Assembly (NCBI GenBank): GCA_030141605.1
Contig: JAQGDQ010000961.1
Span: 1 to 64,000 of the forward strand
Direction: 5' to 3'
Length of the DNA stretch: 64,000 nt
Origin: Tubiluchus corallicola
Taxonomy: Eukaryota; Priapulida; Priapulimorpha; Priapulimorphida; Tubiluchidae
Shown here: positions 27,801 to 37,796 of the stretch, piece by piece
How the letters are laid out: every line of letters starts with the position of its first letter
How positions within the stretch are numbered: position 1 is the stretch's first letter
The notes under the pieces: generated by a model
The model's database searches: none
Told to the model about the DNA's origin: nothing
What the model saw: the letters and a program-made list of their open reading frames with translations, nothing else
Position numbers and translations under genes: made by a program

Positions 27801-27971
27801 GGGATTCGAACCCAGGCCCTCCACAATGGGCGCTCTTGCCCTCTGAGCTAGCAGGGTTTTAGCAGCACATGAGGAAACAAGTGGAAAACACAAAGGTAAA
27901 AAACAAACTCACAATGCTCTACAGTCTACACGCACACACACATACACACCACACACACACGCATGCACATA

Positions 27972-28005
<34 letters not shown>

Positions 28006-31000
28006 TAGCTCAAAAACTGCACTAAAAAATACCATTTTCTCAAAAATTTCAAAAAGCATTTTCGCAGAACCGCAAGCCAACTCACACCATCTATGGTTTT
28101 TAAAGCTGCACAACTACACATAGCGTAACAGTGCAAAATTCAGTTTAGAATTTAACTTGGTTTAAAATGCCTATTGTTGGAACGCCATTTCGATCGTCTA
28201 TGTACCTGATCTCCAGCTCCGACATCAATATCGTCTCTGCCCTCGTGCACAGCCTTGCCTATCTCTCTGCTTTGCTCTTCTAGAGCAACAAGTACATTGC
28301 AAGTGTTGTAATCAAAACCTGCAAAAGATATGCAATGTGGATATATGCAATATACGAAATGCAAAACTCATCACTGCAATAAGCCAGACACTTTTTAAAA
28401 ACGTGCAATCGAATATCGGTAATACGTTTCGGCTTATAACAAAACTCTCGGCAGTACCATGATTTTACTACGTCCCTGCTAAGATTATGATAAATCCTAT
28501 GTAATCACATTTGGTAACTACGGAACCCGTCACTAAGAAACCCTGTTTTGTACAATGTTTTCTCAAAGTCCTGCCAGCGTGAATTTAATATAAAGAAATA
28601 TTTGCAGCAAGATTTCTGCTGTGCCCTATAGTCATCTAGTCATTTTTCACCTATTGCCAAGCACGACCTTAGCTTAACTGATTATTTTTACAAGTAACTA
28701 ATCATAAAGTAATGCACGTACTGTATGTACATTATCATAACTAGGTCTAGTGTTGAAATAATGAATCAGTCAGTAGAACAGATTTAAATGCCACATGTGA
28801 GCAGTGACATTTGTTTTACGAAAACTATTAGGCTTCCCATTTTGATAAAAACTTGCCACTATATGTCAGCTCACTTATATTCACCTGTCTTCCCACCAGA
28901 AACAGCTAGTCTTCATTTACAGGTATCCAGTTATACGCAAAGCAGCAAAAAGCAACACGTCGCCTACTCTCTGGCACCACTAACCCTCTTACTTGTAAGC
29001 GTGCTTCTAGACAGACTAGCTGGCTGGCAGTGTGTTGATACAATTTCGTAGTTTGCACTTGTGGGAAGCGGGGATTAAACAAACTTTTTGCATTAGAAAT
29101 AGCATTATCATGAGTTAGCAAAAATGCACTTAATGGATAGTAGGAAACACGCTTAGCATGAGAAAATATTTTGGTCTCTTTAAAATCGCATTACCGAGAT
29201 TCGACTGTAGCAATAGTTAAACACGAGAGCCAAAACTGCCAGGTACCTTTTCGGGAATCATCGTAACCTATGTTTCTAATTGTGTCGCGTATAACTTCAT
29301 TGTAATTGACACATGCATTGGAGGATATTTCCCCGCACACCATGATCATGCCAGTCTTGGTAACACTTTCTACAAAATAAATAATTATAGTAAGGAAAGG
29401 ATGATAGCTGAATGGTCGCAATGCATGTGCTTGTCAGTGATCCTGCAATGTTCCTCAGGCCGGCCACAAAAAAAAATTGTCTCTGTCTTACCTCAAAAGT
29501 TCAGAAGATGTCTGTAGGGAGGGAGGGAGAAAATTTTTTTCAAAAAAAGTTTTTTTAAAGCTTTGTGAATATTTAAAGTTGAATCGTGGAATATTAAAAC
29601 CAGTTGAAATCAAAGCTTGTTTATTTCCCACTGGTTAGCAGCGATGTTTAAATTTTTTCAATGCACATTTTTTACGCTTTGTTTTTTAGTTTCGTATTAC
29701 TAAATTATCGTATAATTATCGATTATTGTATAGTCTCTTTTATGTATCATGTACATTCTGATAATTATGGTATAAGCGGCAACACTACTCGGCCATTAAC
29801 ACACCGATTTGGCGGAAAATTCAATACTTTTTAGCCTCCAATACAATGAGCATCATACAAAACGGCAACCCTGGCCGAAAGTTAGCCGTGGAAAAATGTG
29901 GCCGCATCCTGCGTTCCTCAAAAGAACAATGCTATAATAATTATTGCGTTTTAAGTTTTAAAATAAAAAATATGCTTTTATATGACTGCATCAAGTAAAT
30001 ATATGAACAACTGAAGATACAAAAAAATTATACAATTCACGGCCGGGTGCATGACAAAAAGATATTTTTAGGCCATGTTTCAACGGCTAACTCTCGGCCA
30101 GGGTTGCCATTTTGTATGATGTTCATTGTATCACAGGCTAAAAAATATGGAATTTACTTGATACAATTAGAGGCGATTCAAACTACATTACCGTGAGTCT
30201 AATACACGGCACCTATCGGTAAATACGGACAATTGGTAAAATGGGACCGATGTCTCCCCACTTTTGTCCGGCAAACTGAAATACAAGTGTAAATGAAATG
30301 CTTAAATGATAACAACGACAATATTTTGTGAAACCAATGTATTTGCTACCAATTTACCTGCAGCAACTTTTGCATTTGGATCTTGCTTAAGGTGGGCATC
30401 TACGATTGCATCACTGATCTGATCACAGATTTTATCTGTAATAAATATTAAAACTTAAATTATAATTTGTTTATCAAAAATGTTAAACGAAACGTGCACT
30501 AGGCAAAATAATTCACGTGTATTTCCAAATCTAAAGATTACAAAATTAATAGGCCTAGACATTTCCAAAACTACAGCATAAGCCCTGACACGGTTTGAAA
30601 AACATATAGGGCTATTTGAAAAAGGACTAATCGTACTATGTTTGTGCAGTAGCAGCAGGAAGCAAATACCTCAAAAAAGACTCATCTGGTATCTGATATC
30701 AAACTGTCAAAACTTGCACAGTGAATTAAAATATAAACAGCAATTAGGCCTACACATGTAAACTTCATGAACATGTTATATGAGCAATTTATAATTGCTA
30801 GGGTTATGTAACCAAAGAGCCATGACAATATGTAATTACAAAGACTGTGCACAAAGATGTATAGAAATTTACGCACTAAACAACAGATTTAAATACAATG
30901 TATTAGACTCACACTGTTTTAATCACAAGACGCTGAGACTTAATGGTTTTAACCATTGAGCTTATAACTTGAAGATCATTGATTCAAATTCGAGTTCAGT

Positions 31001-33080
31001 ATCATACGTATTGCAATCAAGACTCTCGGACTGCTAAACATTGTGTTCAAATAATGTTTCCTAATTTTTCAGTGCCTATTTGCCTATTCCAAATTTTGTC
31101 AACAAAAATACTCACTGTGATACCAGACTATTCATGTAGTGATGGTGAAATCAGTATAATCTATAGGTGTGAGCACGGAACGTTCAAAATCGAACAAGTT
31201 TTTCTAGTTTGAATTCGATTCAAACCTAAATTATAGATTTGAAGAATTCAACACTTCAACTACATACGTTCTTTATCATTAAAACATTTGAAACACTGAC
31301 CAGTCAGCGCATTTCAAGCTATAATTTCTGCATGCAATTTTTAAACAACAGTTTACAGCAGAAAAAAAATCAAGTAATATGCACGACCTTTGTGAGATCG
31401 CTTTTTACTAGTATTTCGAAAACTTATTCGAAAATTTTTAAAACTGAATTCGCATGTCGTAAATTCGATTTAAATTCGCTTTCTGATAAAGAATTCTCAC
31501 CCCCTACTAATCAGACAAAATTTCCTGCAAGTGTACTTTATCATCATATACATCCGAGTTTTTCTGGAGTTTGCAAAAAGAAAGACAAAGATACATTCCA
31601 CATACGTACAAAAGTACAGGTTTCATCACACTATTAAAGCACTGTCTCTAGATTACTCTTAGTCTTATTTTCTGCTTCCAAAAAATTCACAAAAATCTTA
31701 CTAAATGGATAATCCTGTAGTACATAACTTGTAAGACTAATAAGCAAGCTAGCAAGTTTTTCCTCCTCATCTCCTAAGTAATTGTTGCTCTTTCTCACAC
31801 TTACTTTTTCTCATAAATTTTTCTATATTACACTTTTTTATGCTTGTTTTTTCTTTCCATACTCTCAGTACTTAACTTTACTCACCAACCTTGGTCAAAT
31901 TCCCCTATTAATAAGACCCCATTTGAAACTACTACATATAATAATCCTAATTACTGAATAATTGTATTGTTTTGTTTAGATTTAGGTATCTAACTTTATT
32001 ATTTTTTGTCTTCAGTTCTTTTTGGATAATTTGTATCATTTATACTGTTTTTATTGTTTTTTTCTTATTTGTTTTTGTTATCTGCAGCATGACCGTTAAT
32101 TTTTAATATAGTAATCTATTTATAAGAAAGGGCAGGAGACTAGATGACCCTATGGTCCTTCCCTGCCCTGCTCCATGATTATAATTACTTAATATTTAAA
32201 AAACTTTTGATATTAAACTAATTGGAGAAAATAAATGTTCTATGCCTATGTCTATGTTAGGGGTTAAGCGAGCACACTTACAGAAACCTCAAATTTTTCC
32301 ATGAAGTAATTGTCAATTAAAAATTTAAACTTTACTATGGTCGGTGTGGCAATCATCAAGGCAGGCAAACTATTCCATCCATTCACTACTCTCACATTTA
32401 ATGAATATTTACAAATGTCAAGACGTGAACATTCTTCAAACAGTGTTAAAATATGTCATGTAGTTTTTCAATTAACAATTAAATTAAAGAAATTTTTAGG
32501 CAAAATACTTTCTTTCATAGTCAGTACTTTATAAATCTCAGTATTTTATAAATTTCAATGGTCAAATTGCAAATACTTCAAATTTCTAAATACGTTGAGA
32601 GTTTTACAACCAAACATTTGTAGCACATCTTTGCACTCCTCCCGGACCAATATGTATTCCTTATAATGGGGATTCCAAAGTTGTACACAGTATTCTAGAT
32701 GAGATCTAACCAAACCAATGTATAATAAAACAATAATTCTAGAAACGAGATGGCTCTTTACCATCCTCAAAAGTTTATTATTTTCTTTTTAGCACGGGCA
32801 ACGAATTACTGTGTACATTCCAAGTCTGATGTTATTATCACACCAAATTTTACTAATGCAAATTTTGTACTGGAAGTAGTATGAAAAATGGAAAGATGTT
32901 CCATTCATAAGTTGTTGTTTCACTCTTTTAAGATTCCCAAACTGTAATACTATGTTTGACTTTACCTGGGTGGCCTTCGCCAACCGACTCCGATGTAAAA
33001 AGAAACGTGTCAACCGGAGACGACTGAAATTCAATTCCATTCAAACTCTTAAGACGATCTAAATTTTCTAGGCACTCCAT
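15722..33080 (-). CDS. MAT2A: Methionine adenosyltransferase (S-adenosylmethionine synthetase), complete, 9 coding exons
   Basis: The enzyme makes S-adenosylmethionine from methionine and ATP in the cytosol. Exons (minus strand): 32966-33080, 30358-30435, 29247-29369, 28206-28318, 21992-22135, 20508-20726, 19666-19848, 17364-17497 and 15722-15824, all with GT-AG sites and compatible phases, total 1212 nt = 403 residues plus stop; the family is usually near 395. Visible motifs: [20 protein letters not shown] at about residues 29-48 (catalytic His37, metal-binding Asp39), GAGDQG at 139-144 followed by MFGYATDET, and [16 protein letters not shown] at 286-301, the P-loop-like motif. The end reads [12 protein letters not shown] as expected. 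The start is the only Met ahead of the first conserved block. Orthology to vertebrate MAT1A versus MAT2A cannot be split here, so the symbol names the family. Introns carry many MITEs; none breaks an exon. Confidence 0.96.
16635..17142. mobile_element. hAT-type MITE with 8-bp target-site duplication (MAT intron 8)
   Basis: Ends CAGTGGCGGCTCCTAG and CAAGCTGCCACTG are inverted. The flanks are ATGCTAAG (16627-16634) and ATGCTAAC (17143-17150), an 8-bp duplication with one mismatch. No transposase frame. Confidence 0.85.
17364..17497 (-). CDS. MAT2A: MAT exon 8
   Basis: Encodes [20 protein letters not shown] through FDLRPGVIV plus two bases of the next codon. Acceptor TTTTCAG, donor GTAAGT. Confidence 0.92.
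17560..18036 (-). mobile_element. 5S rRNA-derived SINE-like repeat, copy 1
   Basis: Read on the minus strand, 18036-17918 is a nearly full 5S rRNA sequence: GCTACGGCC, TTAAGCAACGTAGAGGCTGG, TGCTTGGATGGGTGAC, then CCAGGTGCTGTAGGCTT. It has no T-run terminator and continues into GGAGGAGCTGCACAAGCGG, GGCTAGAGGGCGGAGGAGG and TTCCAAATCAGGAG. The same body follows the 5S head at 44354, so the two form one repeat unit. This fits 5S-headed SINEs (SINE3-like); I cannot fix the true 3' end. Confidence 0.75.
17918..18036 (-). rRNA. 5S rRNA-like sequence (SINE head, probably not a functional 5S gene)
   Basis: About 119 nt with the intragenic A-box/C-box region (TTAGTGCTTGGATGGGTGAC) preserved. It lacks the usual T-rich terminator just after the 3' end and is joined to a repeated body, so it is more likely a SINE head or a 5S pseudogene. 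Confidence 0.7.
18125..18262. repeat. Interspersed repeat with CTGACCGCTAGTTGGCGGG (copy 1 of 3)
   Basis: Contains CGGACCTAGCTTTTACGGATATC and ACAGTCCGTTGTTTCGCAAG. Copies in the other orientation are at about 47165-47300 and 55810-55940. The ends resemble a TA-target MITE. Confidence 0.65.
18372..18500. repeat. Interspersed repeat shared with 30185-30284 (copy 1)
   Basis: Shared blocks: CGTGA-CCTAATACAC, GGTAAATACGGACAAT and GTCTGGCAAAC-GAAATA. No coding content. Confidence 0.65.
18525..18722. repeat. Tandem repeat with AATATACATGTTGCATAC core, 5 copies
   Basis: The core recurs five times, with alternating long (GGTGGTGTTTTAGCA) and short (GGC) linkers. Confidence 0.85.
19666..19848 (-). 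CDS. MAT2A: MAT exon 7
   Basis: Encodes [35 protein letters not shown] and through LLRRCLVQ. Acceptor AATTTAG, donor GTTTGT. Confidence 0.95.
20508..20726 (-). CDS. MAT2A: MAT exon 6
   Basis: Encodes [19 protein letters not shown] through [10 protein letters not shown]. The acceptor (AATTTAG) places the exon start 48 bp upstream of the internal Met that opens the longest frame. Donor GTACGTA. Confidence 0.94.
21095..21512. repeat. About 43-bp tandem repeat, 9-10 copies (MAT intron 5)
   Basis: The unit is TTTTATTAAAGTGTTTGACA plus TAGTTTTTTAACTATGTAAATTA. Most copies contain a hairpin, ACATAG...CTATGT. Confidence 0.9.
21650..21825. mobile_element. Short MITE with CAGTCAAACCTC ends
   Basis: Starts CAGTCAAACCTCTTCAAAC and ends GAGGTTTGACTG before TA. 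A related copy in reverse orientation ends at 41691. Confidence 0.7.
21992..22135 (-). CDS. MAT2A: MAT exon 5
   Basis: Encodes [18 protein letters not shown] through [10 protein letters not shown], the ATP-binding core. Acceptor TTCACAG, donor GTAAAG. The intron before it is the longest in the gene (about 6.1 kb) and holds three TSD- or TIR-supported elements. Confidence 0.94.
22601..23552. mobile_element. TA-flanked element with CAG(C/T)AGGTGCCGCTTAATA ends, copy 1
   Basis: The left end CAGCAGGTGCCGCTTAATAC is the inverse of the right end, with TA on both sides. Repeated AATTGACTCAA motifs follow the left terminus. Ends and target fit a pogo/Tigger-type non-autonomous element. Further copies are at 46599 and 58946. 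Confidence 0.8.
23987..24479. mobile_element. hAT MITE, deletion derivative of the 39194-41483 hAT element
   Basis: Flanked by a perfect 8-bp duplication CTTTAGCA (23979-23986 and 24480-24487). The left end, CAGGGATGTTCAAATTGCGG then GCCCGTGG, and the right end, GGCCCGGCTAGTCAGACAAT-TTGCACACACCTG, match the two ends of the 2.3-kb hAT element in SEC31. Confidence 0.92.
24510..25205. repeat. Interspersed element with GTTAAAG(G/C)ACAAGAAA ends, copy 1
   Basis: Starts GTTAAAGGACAAGAAAGGGG and ends inverted (TTCTTGTGCTTTAAC). The body (GGGTGCACCACTCACTAACC, CTTATTGACAAGATACAGTA, TGCGGGAGTTTAAATTTACA) recurs as the reverse complement at 62945-63450. Non-coding. Confidence 0.75.
25206..26290. other. 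MAT intron 4 sequence, little recognised
   Basis: A short near-duplicate around 25390-25510 (CATAGTAACAGTAGCTATGAAG-like) is visible. Nothing else can be supported. Confidence 0.4.
26300..27030. mobile_element. hAT-type element with perfect TSD, carrying a minisatellite
   Basis: Perfect 8-bp duplication TTGTTCAT (26292-26299 and 27031-27038). The ends TAGAGTTGAGACGGTTA and TAACTGTCTCAGCCCTA are inverted, and both continue inwards with GGTCAGTTAA motifs. No transposase frame. Confidence 0.88.
26423..26726. repeat. 38-bp minisatellite, 8 copies, inside the hAT element
   Basis: 304 bp equals exactly eight units of GAGTAAGCGGTGCGGTTCAA plus TCTAGCACGGACCAGCAA, with few substitutions. Confidence 0.93.
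27792..27857 (-). tRNA. tRNA-like sequence (His-GTG-like, probably SINE head or pseudogene)
   Basis: On the minus strand: a CCTGC/GCAGG acceptor pairing, TAGCTCAGAGGGCAAGAGC (A box and D arm), a TTGTGGA loop closed by GCCC/GGGC, then CTGGGTTCGAATCCCAG (perfect T arm and B box). The variable loop is absent and the anticodon stem is short, so it cannot be a normal tRNA. Confidence 0.6.
27929..28003. repeat. (CA)n microsatellite
   Basis: Interrupted CACACA tract in MAT intron 4, just beside the tRNA-like sequence. Confidence 0.95.
28206..28318 (-). CDS. MAT2A: MAT exon 4
   Basis: Encodes [17 protein letters not shown] through DIDVGAGDQ. Acceptor TTTGCAG, donor GTACAT. Confidence 0.93.
28330..29240. 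other. MAT intron 3, nothing recognised
   Basis: No repeat with a matching copy in the window and no supportable coding frame; the open frames at 28788-29121 lack support. Confidence 0.4.
29247..29369 (-). CDS. MAT2A: MAT exon 3
   Basis: Encodes [19 protein letters not shown] through NIGYDDSRK. Acceptor TTTGTAG, donor GTACCT. Confidence 0.93.
29821..30154. repeat. Inverted-repeat (foldback) element in MAT intron 2
   Basis: The arms 29821-29903 and 30070-30154 are imperfect reverse complements (left arm includes CATCATACAAAACGGCAACC; right arm GGTTGCCATTTTGTATGATG). The spacer is about 165 bp. Probably a MITE. Confidence 0.85.
30185..30284. repeat. Interspersed repeat shared with 18372-18500 (copy 2)
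   Basis: CCGTGAGTCTAATACAC, GGTAAATACGGACAATTGG and GTCCGGCAAACTGAAATAC are shared with the first copy. Confidence 0.65.
30358..30435 (-). CDS. MAT2A: MAT exon 2
   Basis: Encodes [19 protein letters not shown] and on to KVAA. Acceptor TTACAG, donor GTAAAT. Confidence 0.93.
30915..30990 (+). tRNA. Weak tRNA-like sequence (Ile-TAT-like)
   Basis: An A-box-like GACTTAATGGTTTTAACC, a CTTATAA anticodon-type loop and a B-box-like GATTCAAATTC are spaced as in a tRNA, but the stems pair poorly. A decayed tRNA or SINE head is likely. Confidence 0.3.
31164..31507. mobile_element. MITE related to the TAGGGGTGAGCA element
   Basis: Starts TAGGTGTGAGCACGGAACG and ends AAAGAATTCTCACCCCCTA, with AATTCGATTCAAACC-type inner sequence as at 9583-10245. 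No clear target duplication found. Confidence 0.6.
32125..32255 (+). repeat. CR1-like LINE 3' end (weak)
   Basis: The stretch GGAGACTAGATGACCCTATG then GTCCTTCCCTGCCC resembles the 3' UTR ending of CR1-type LINEs from memory. A diverged (TATGCC)n-like tail follows at 32235-32260. Confidence 0.35.
32300..32780 (-). pseudogene. LINE reverse transcriptase C-terminal fragment
   Basis: The minus-strand frame reads [20 protein letters not shown], the typical post-RT block of CR1/jockey-like LINEs (LVRPHLEYA-QVWNP). Similarity continues with frameshifts toward 32300. It lies in MAT intron 1, same strand as MAT. Confidence 0.65.
32966..33080 (-). CDS. MAT2A: MAT exon 1 (start codon)
   Basis: ATG at 33080-33078. 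It encodes [10 protein letters not shown] through VGEGHP plus the first base of Asp39; donor GTAAAG. The N-terminal 24 residues are the variable part of the family. Confidence 0.93.
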
Positions 33081-33563
33081 TTTTTCTGTGATTTCACAAC
33101 ATCCAGGAAATTTTCACACAGCTTCAGCAACGTGGAGAAAGGAGTGCGCGCAGGCGTATTAATGCGCTTCGTCCTTAGATGCCATTTGTCAGTTTCCCAC
33201 ATTACCTATGTCTGCATTCGCGCAATAACATAAATCCGCGCAAGTAGGTTCATAATTCGAGTTACTCGAGTCGACAACAAAGCAGACTATTCTGATATAG
33301 TGGCGTTTATGTAGGAAGAACCTGCCGAATAGCCTACGGAAAAGATCGATAGGAAATAGCAGCAGAAAAGAATAAAGCATAGGCAGGTTGGATGAACGGG
33401 TGCGTTGAAAAAATATAAACCGATTTTATCTATTCCGCATGCTACATGAACGCCAGTTAAGATTAGTGATAATAGAAGACAATGGCAGAGGAAAAGAACC
33501 GTTACAAAATGTTGACAGGGTCTCCGACAAAAACTACAAAACTTTGAAGTACCTTGACCACAG

Positions 33564-33640
33564 TGGATACAGTGGCGATGAGTGGCCTAAGGCGTCTGCC
33601 TTGTGAGCAGAAGATCCCTGGTATAAATCTATGCTGTGTC
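33564..33640 (+). tRNA. tRNA-like sequence (Thr-TGT-like, degenerate)
   Basis: GGATACA pairs with TGTGTCC over seven positions (one G-T). A GAGTGGCCTAAGGCG A-box-like stretch and a TCTGC-CTTGTGA-GCAGA anticodon arm follow. The T arm is broken (GGTATAAATC). It sits about 0.5 kb upstream of the MAT start, so it is probably a SINE or pseudogene. Confidence 0.45.
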
Positions 33641-33649
33641 CCAACTTTT

Positions 33650-35130
33650 TCACATTTCCTGTCCGTCAAGTTTAATAAAGAATATTAGTAACAATGTACG
33701 GCGTGCAAAAGTTTTAGCGTGACGTCTGCTATATCGCACTCGGCTTTTTTATCGTTGCAGCTTGGTTAATTTTCTGTAATTTGTGTAAATTCAGCAAGGA
33801 AAATTCTGATTAACTGCATGAGCTTTACCACATACGCATGTGCATTGTTAAAAGCGCTAGGGATACCAATGACGTCATGCCAAAATTAAAGCAGCTGACT
33901 TTTAATTCGCAGCTGACAATTTATTTTTTGAATAATTACTTAATGGACAAAATTATGTAATTGTCAAATACGAAGTTAGTTAAAAAGCTTTAAATTACGT
34001 TCCAGAGTCTTGCAGCAAATGTTAAATGAGCAATGCAGACAAGTGATTAATGAGCTTCATAGTTAACATGTTCTTATGTTAGATCCTCTGATAACTGTTA
34101 TTATAATGTACATTTGGGTGAAAAGCAAAATCAGAACTACAAAAGAGGCAAAAATGTGAAAAATTACACAGTGTTTTTTTGTGTGATGATACTTATTAGA
34201 ATTGTTTCAAAGAACCAAAAGACAGTATGGTGGATGAAGACATATCCTTCTTTTCAATACAAATTTACCTTTGCATGATTATCAAAATCAATTTTGGAAA
34301 AATTTTGTCATTAAAATCACATTACATTAAGATAACAAAAACTAACTTCAAATAATTATAGTTATGATAACTTTTATTATTTAACTTAATCTGGTATATT
34401 TATTTCCCTACTCCATATACAGGCAAAAACAAGTTCGTTTTGCGAAATGTTACCTCAAATGTAAACAAACGTTAAATTACATATTTAATTATTAAAGTTC
34501 AGAAAATTAATAACCAACTACTGCATTAGACAAAAATAAGAAAAATTCTCCTGATGTTACTCCTTAAAACTTGGTACAGCTTTACTCATCATAGCAATTT
34601 TATGCAGCAATTCTAAACTAGCTTCCCAGTATAATAATAATGCCAATGTTTTTTTTTCACTTTACCTACCTTACAACAAGAAGATATTACAAAAAAAACA
34701 ATATGAATAGTAATTTTTCTTAGGTAACAAATATTCTGCTTACATGTACTATATAGAATTGATTCAATTACATAAATGTGTACAAACATACTGGTATCCA
34801 GCACGCTCTTCCCTAATGCCACACCCTCTTCCACCAAAGCGCAGAAGTCGGAAATAAATTACGCTATTAGTCACCCAGGAGAAAGGTATGCATGATTATT
34901 ACCCTGTATAGGTACTTATAAACGATATTTCACTTTACCTAAATGGAAATAACCGTTTCTACTATTAAACAATAAACAAATTAACAATATGAAACAGCTC
35001 TCCTGAGACTTGTCATTTTAACATAAGAAAATGTTGAATGCCCCTGTAGTTTCAAAATAATTATTTTTATTTCTTACAGAAGCTTTCGCCCCCGTGGGCC
35101 TCATCAGATTGTGCTGCGAACCTGACAGCA
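33650..35130. other. Region upstream of MAT, nothing recognised
   Basis: AT-rich DNA with no gene I can support. The MAT promoter should lie near 33081-33600, but no TATA box or initiator stands out. Confidence 0.4.
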
Positions 35131-35136
35131 AAGTCG

Positions 35137-36460
35137 CACGTGTGAATAGCCAGCCAGGCAACTTCTCTCGCAATTCGAAAAGTTAACTGCTGAGTTTGCA
35201 ACAAGTTGCGAGAGAAGTTGCCAAACTGTTCACACGTGACTTTACTCTCAGAGAAAAGTTGTCAAACTGTTCACACGTGTGACTTTACTCTCAGAGAGAA
35301 GTTGCCAAGCCATTCACACATGTGACTTTACTCTCAGAGAGATGTTGCCAAGCCATTCACATGTGTGACTTCACTCTCAGAGAGAAGTTGCCAAGCCATT
35401 CACACGTGTGACTTTACTCTCAGAGTGAAGTTACCAAGCCGTTCACACGTGTGACTTTACTCTCAGAGAGAAGTTGCCAAGCCATTCACACATGTGACTT
35501 CACTCTCAGAGAGAAGTTGCCAAGCCGTTCACATGTGTGACTTTACTCTCAGAGTGAAGTTGCCAAGCCGTTCACATGTGTGACTTTACTCTCAGAGAGA
35601 TGTTGCCAAGCCGTTCACATGTGTGACTTTACTCTCAGAGTGAAGTTGCCAAGCCGTTCACATGTGTGACTTTACTCTCAGAGAGAAGTTGCCAAGTCAT
35701 TCACACATGTGACTTCACTCTCAGAGAGAAGTTGCCAAGCTGTTCACATGTGTGACTTCACTCTCACAGAGAAGTTGCCAAGCCGTTCACATGTGTGACT
35801 TTACTCTCAGAATGAAGTTGCCAAGCCATTCACATGTGTGACTTTACTCTCAGAGAGAAGTTGCCAAGCCATTCACACGTGACTTCACTCTGAGAGAGAA
35901 GTTGCCAAGCCGTTCACATGTGTGACTTCACTCTCAGAGAGAAGTTGCCAAGCCGTTCACATGTGTGACTTTACTCTCAGAGAGAAGTTGCCAAGCCATT
36001 CACATGTGTGACTTTACTCTCAGAGAGAAGTTGCCAAGCCATTCACACATGTGACTTCACTCTCAGAGAGAAGTTGCCAAGCCGTTCACATGTGTGACTT
36101 TACTCTCAGAGTGAAGTTGCCAAGCCGTTCACATGTGTGACTTTACTCTCAGAGAGAAGTTGCCAAGCCATTCACATGTGTGACTTTACTCTCAGAGAGA
36201 AGTTGCCAAGCCATTCACACATGTGACTTCACTCTCAGAGTGAAGTTGCCAAGCCGTTCACATGTGTGACTTTACTCTCAGAGAGAAGTTGCCAAGTCAT
36301 TCACACATGTGACTTCACTCTCAGAGAGAAGTTGCCAAGCTGTTCACATGTGTGACTTCACTCTCACTGAGAAGTTGCCAAGCCGTTCACATGTGTGACT
36401 TTACTCTCAGAGAGAAATTGCCCAACAAGTTGCGAGAGAAGTCTCTACGTGTGAAAGCAC
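35137..36460. repeat. 43-bp tandem array (about 28 copies) with CACATGTG / CACACGTGTG cores
   Basis: The unit is CTCTCAGAGAGAAGTTGCCA plus AGCCATTCACATGTGTGACTTTA. The period is 43 bp from about 35245 to 36404. Both outer flanks carry TTGCGAGAGAAG in inverted arrangement and a CACGTGTGAA-type end, so the array sits inside a terminal-repeat element. It lies about 2.1 kb upstream of the MAT start. Confidence 0.92.
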
Positions 36461-37790
36461 CACAAGAAATAAAAATAACTATTCTGAGACTACTAAGGCA
36501 TTCAACGTTTTCTTATAAAAAATTAACAAGTTAAACATATTACACTGCCACAATATAGTCCAGCAATGAAGGTCAGAAAATTTCAAAAAAGTTTATCTTT
36601 AAAAATAAAATGAATTCGAAAATTTTTACTTGTACACATTACTAATCACAAGCGACATTGACATACAGCAGGTGCCCATCATTTCAAAGGTCTCAGAACC
36701 CACAAACATTAAGCATTTATATTGTCATAAATAAATGAAGTCTTTGTTCACAATCTGTCACCAAATATGCACTTTCAAAATCAAGAAAGTAATTTTTCTT
36801 AACAATCAAACACAAATTTCTTATACCGGATGCGATAAGTAGTAAGAAATATAATAAAGTAAATGTGCATTAAAATTGCTGTGAAATTGCGCACACTCGC
36901 AAGCATGTCAATGTTAATTCTCAAATGGCCATTCCTTTATAATCACGGAGACCAATCTTTGTCTGCAAAAAGTTCCTCCTTCATTAAACAGACTATTCTA
37001 ATGTTTGCAGTGACTTTTTCCTAAATTAGAAAGTGCTGTAATTTTACAACGCCAACAACAAACTTGCTCAACATTAAATAAATATCTTTAAGAAATTATA
37101 ACAGTTAAACTCCACAAGTCTATACGGGCATAAGTAAAGCTGTCATTAGGCATTTGAATGCAAAACAACAAAAACTTACCTGAATGAAACCTTAAAAAAT
37201 TTTGTATTTTTTATAATTGCACGTGCACAATTAGTATTTATAATTCATTAGTAATTTTGCACATAGCAATAACTTTACAGTACAAAACTGATATCCAGTG
37301 CGCATAAATTTATTGACTTCATGTTACTTCATAATCTTTCAAACTTCCATATGCTTAACCTACAGAAAGAATTAGAAATCCAGTCTGAATTTGATACTAA
37401 CAGAAGTACTTTTATATCCCCTGTAAGCCTTGGAAAACGTTTCTTTGTGGTAAAATTAATAAATCATAATGCAGTTGGCATAACTATAAATCATAACAGA
37501 AACCGGAATAATTCTATTCTAAAATCCCTTAGAATGAATTATTAAATTCACCTTAAATATAGACAGTTGACCTGTCTAACACCTGTTATAATATATCTAT
37601 ATATATTTGAAACTGACTTTTGCATGAAATCAGTGTTTTGTCGGCCTAGAAGTGATGCTAAAAACTTTTTGCAAATTAAAGCACCAAAACAAAGTTCTTT
37701 GCAAACATTTTAAATAATTTGAGCTGATAATATACTGAATGATAGTGCAGACATTAATGTACATTTTGCTACAAACAAGATAGTACTACA
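36461..37790. other. Intergenic stretch between MAT and SEC31
   Basis: AT-rich, no supportable gene. The frame at 37321-37545 (plus) has no known relatives or splice context. Confidence 0.4.
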
Positions 37791-37796
37791 TTAAAG

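Noticed and set aside
35137-36460. CRISPR-like look of the 43-bp array
   Set aside because: There are no unique spacers, units are simply tandem, and the genome is eukaryotic.
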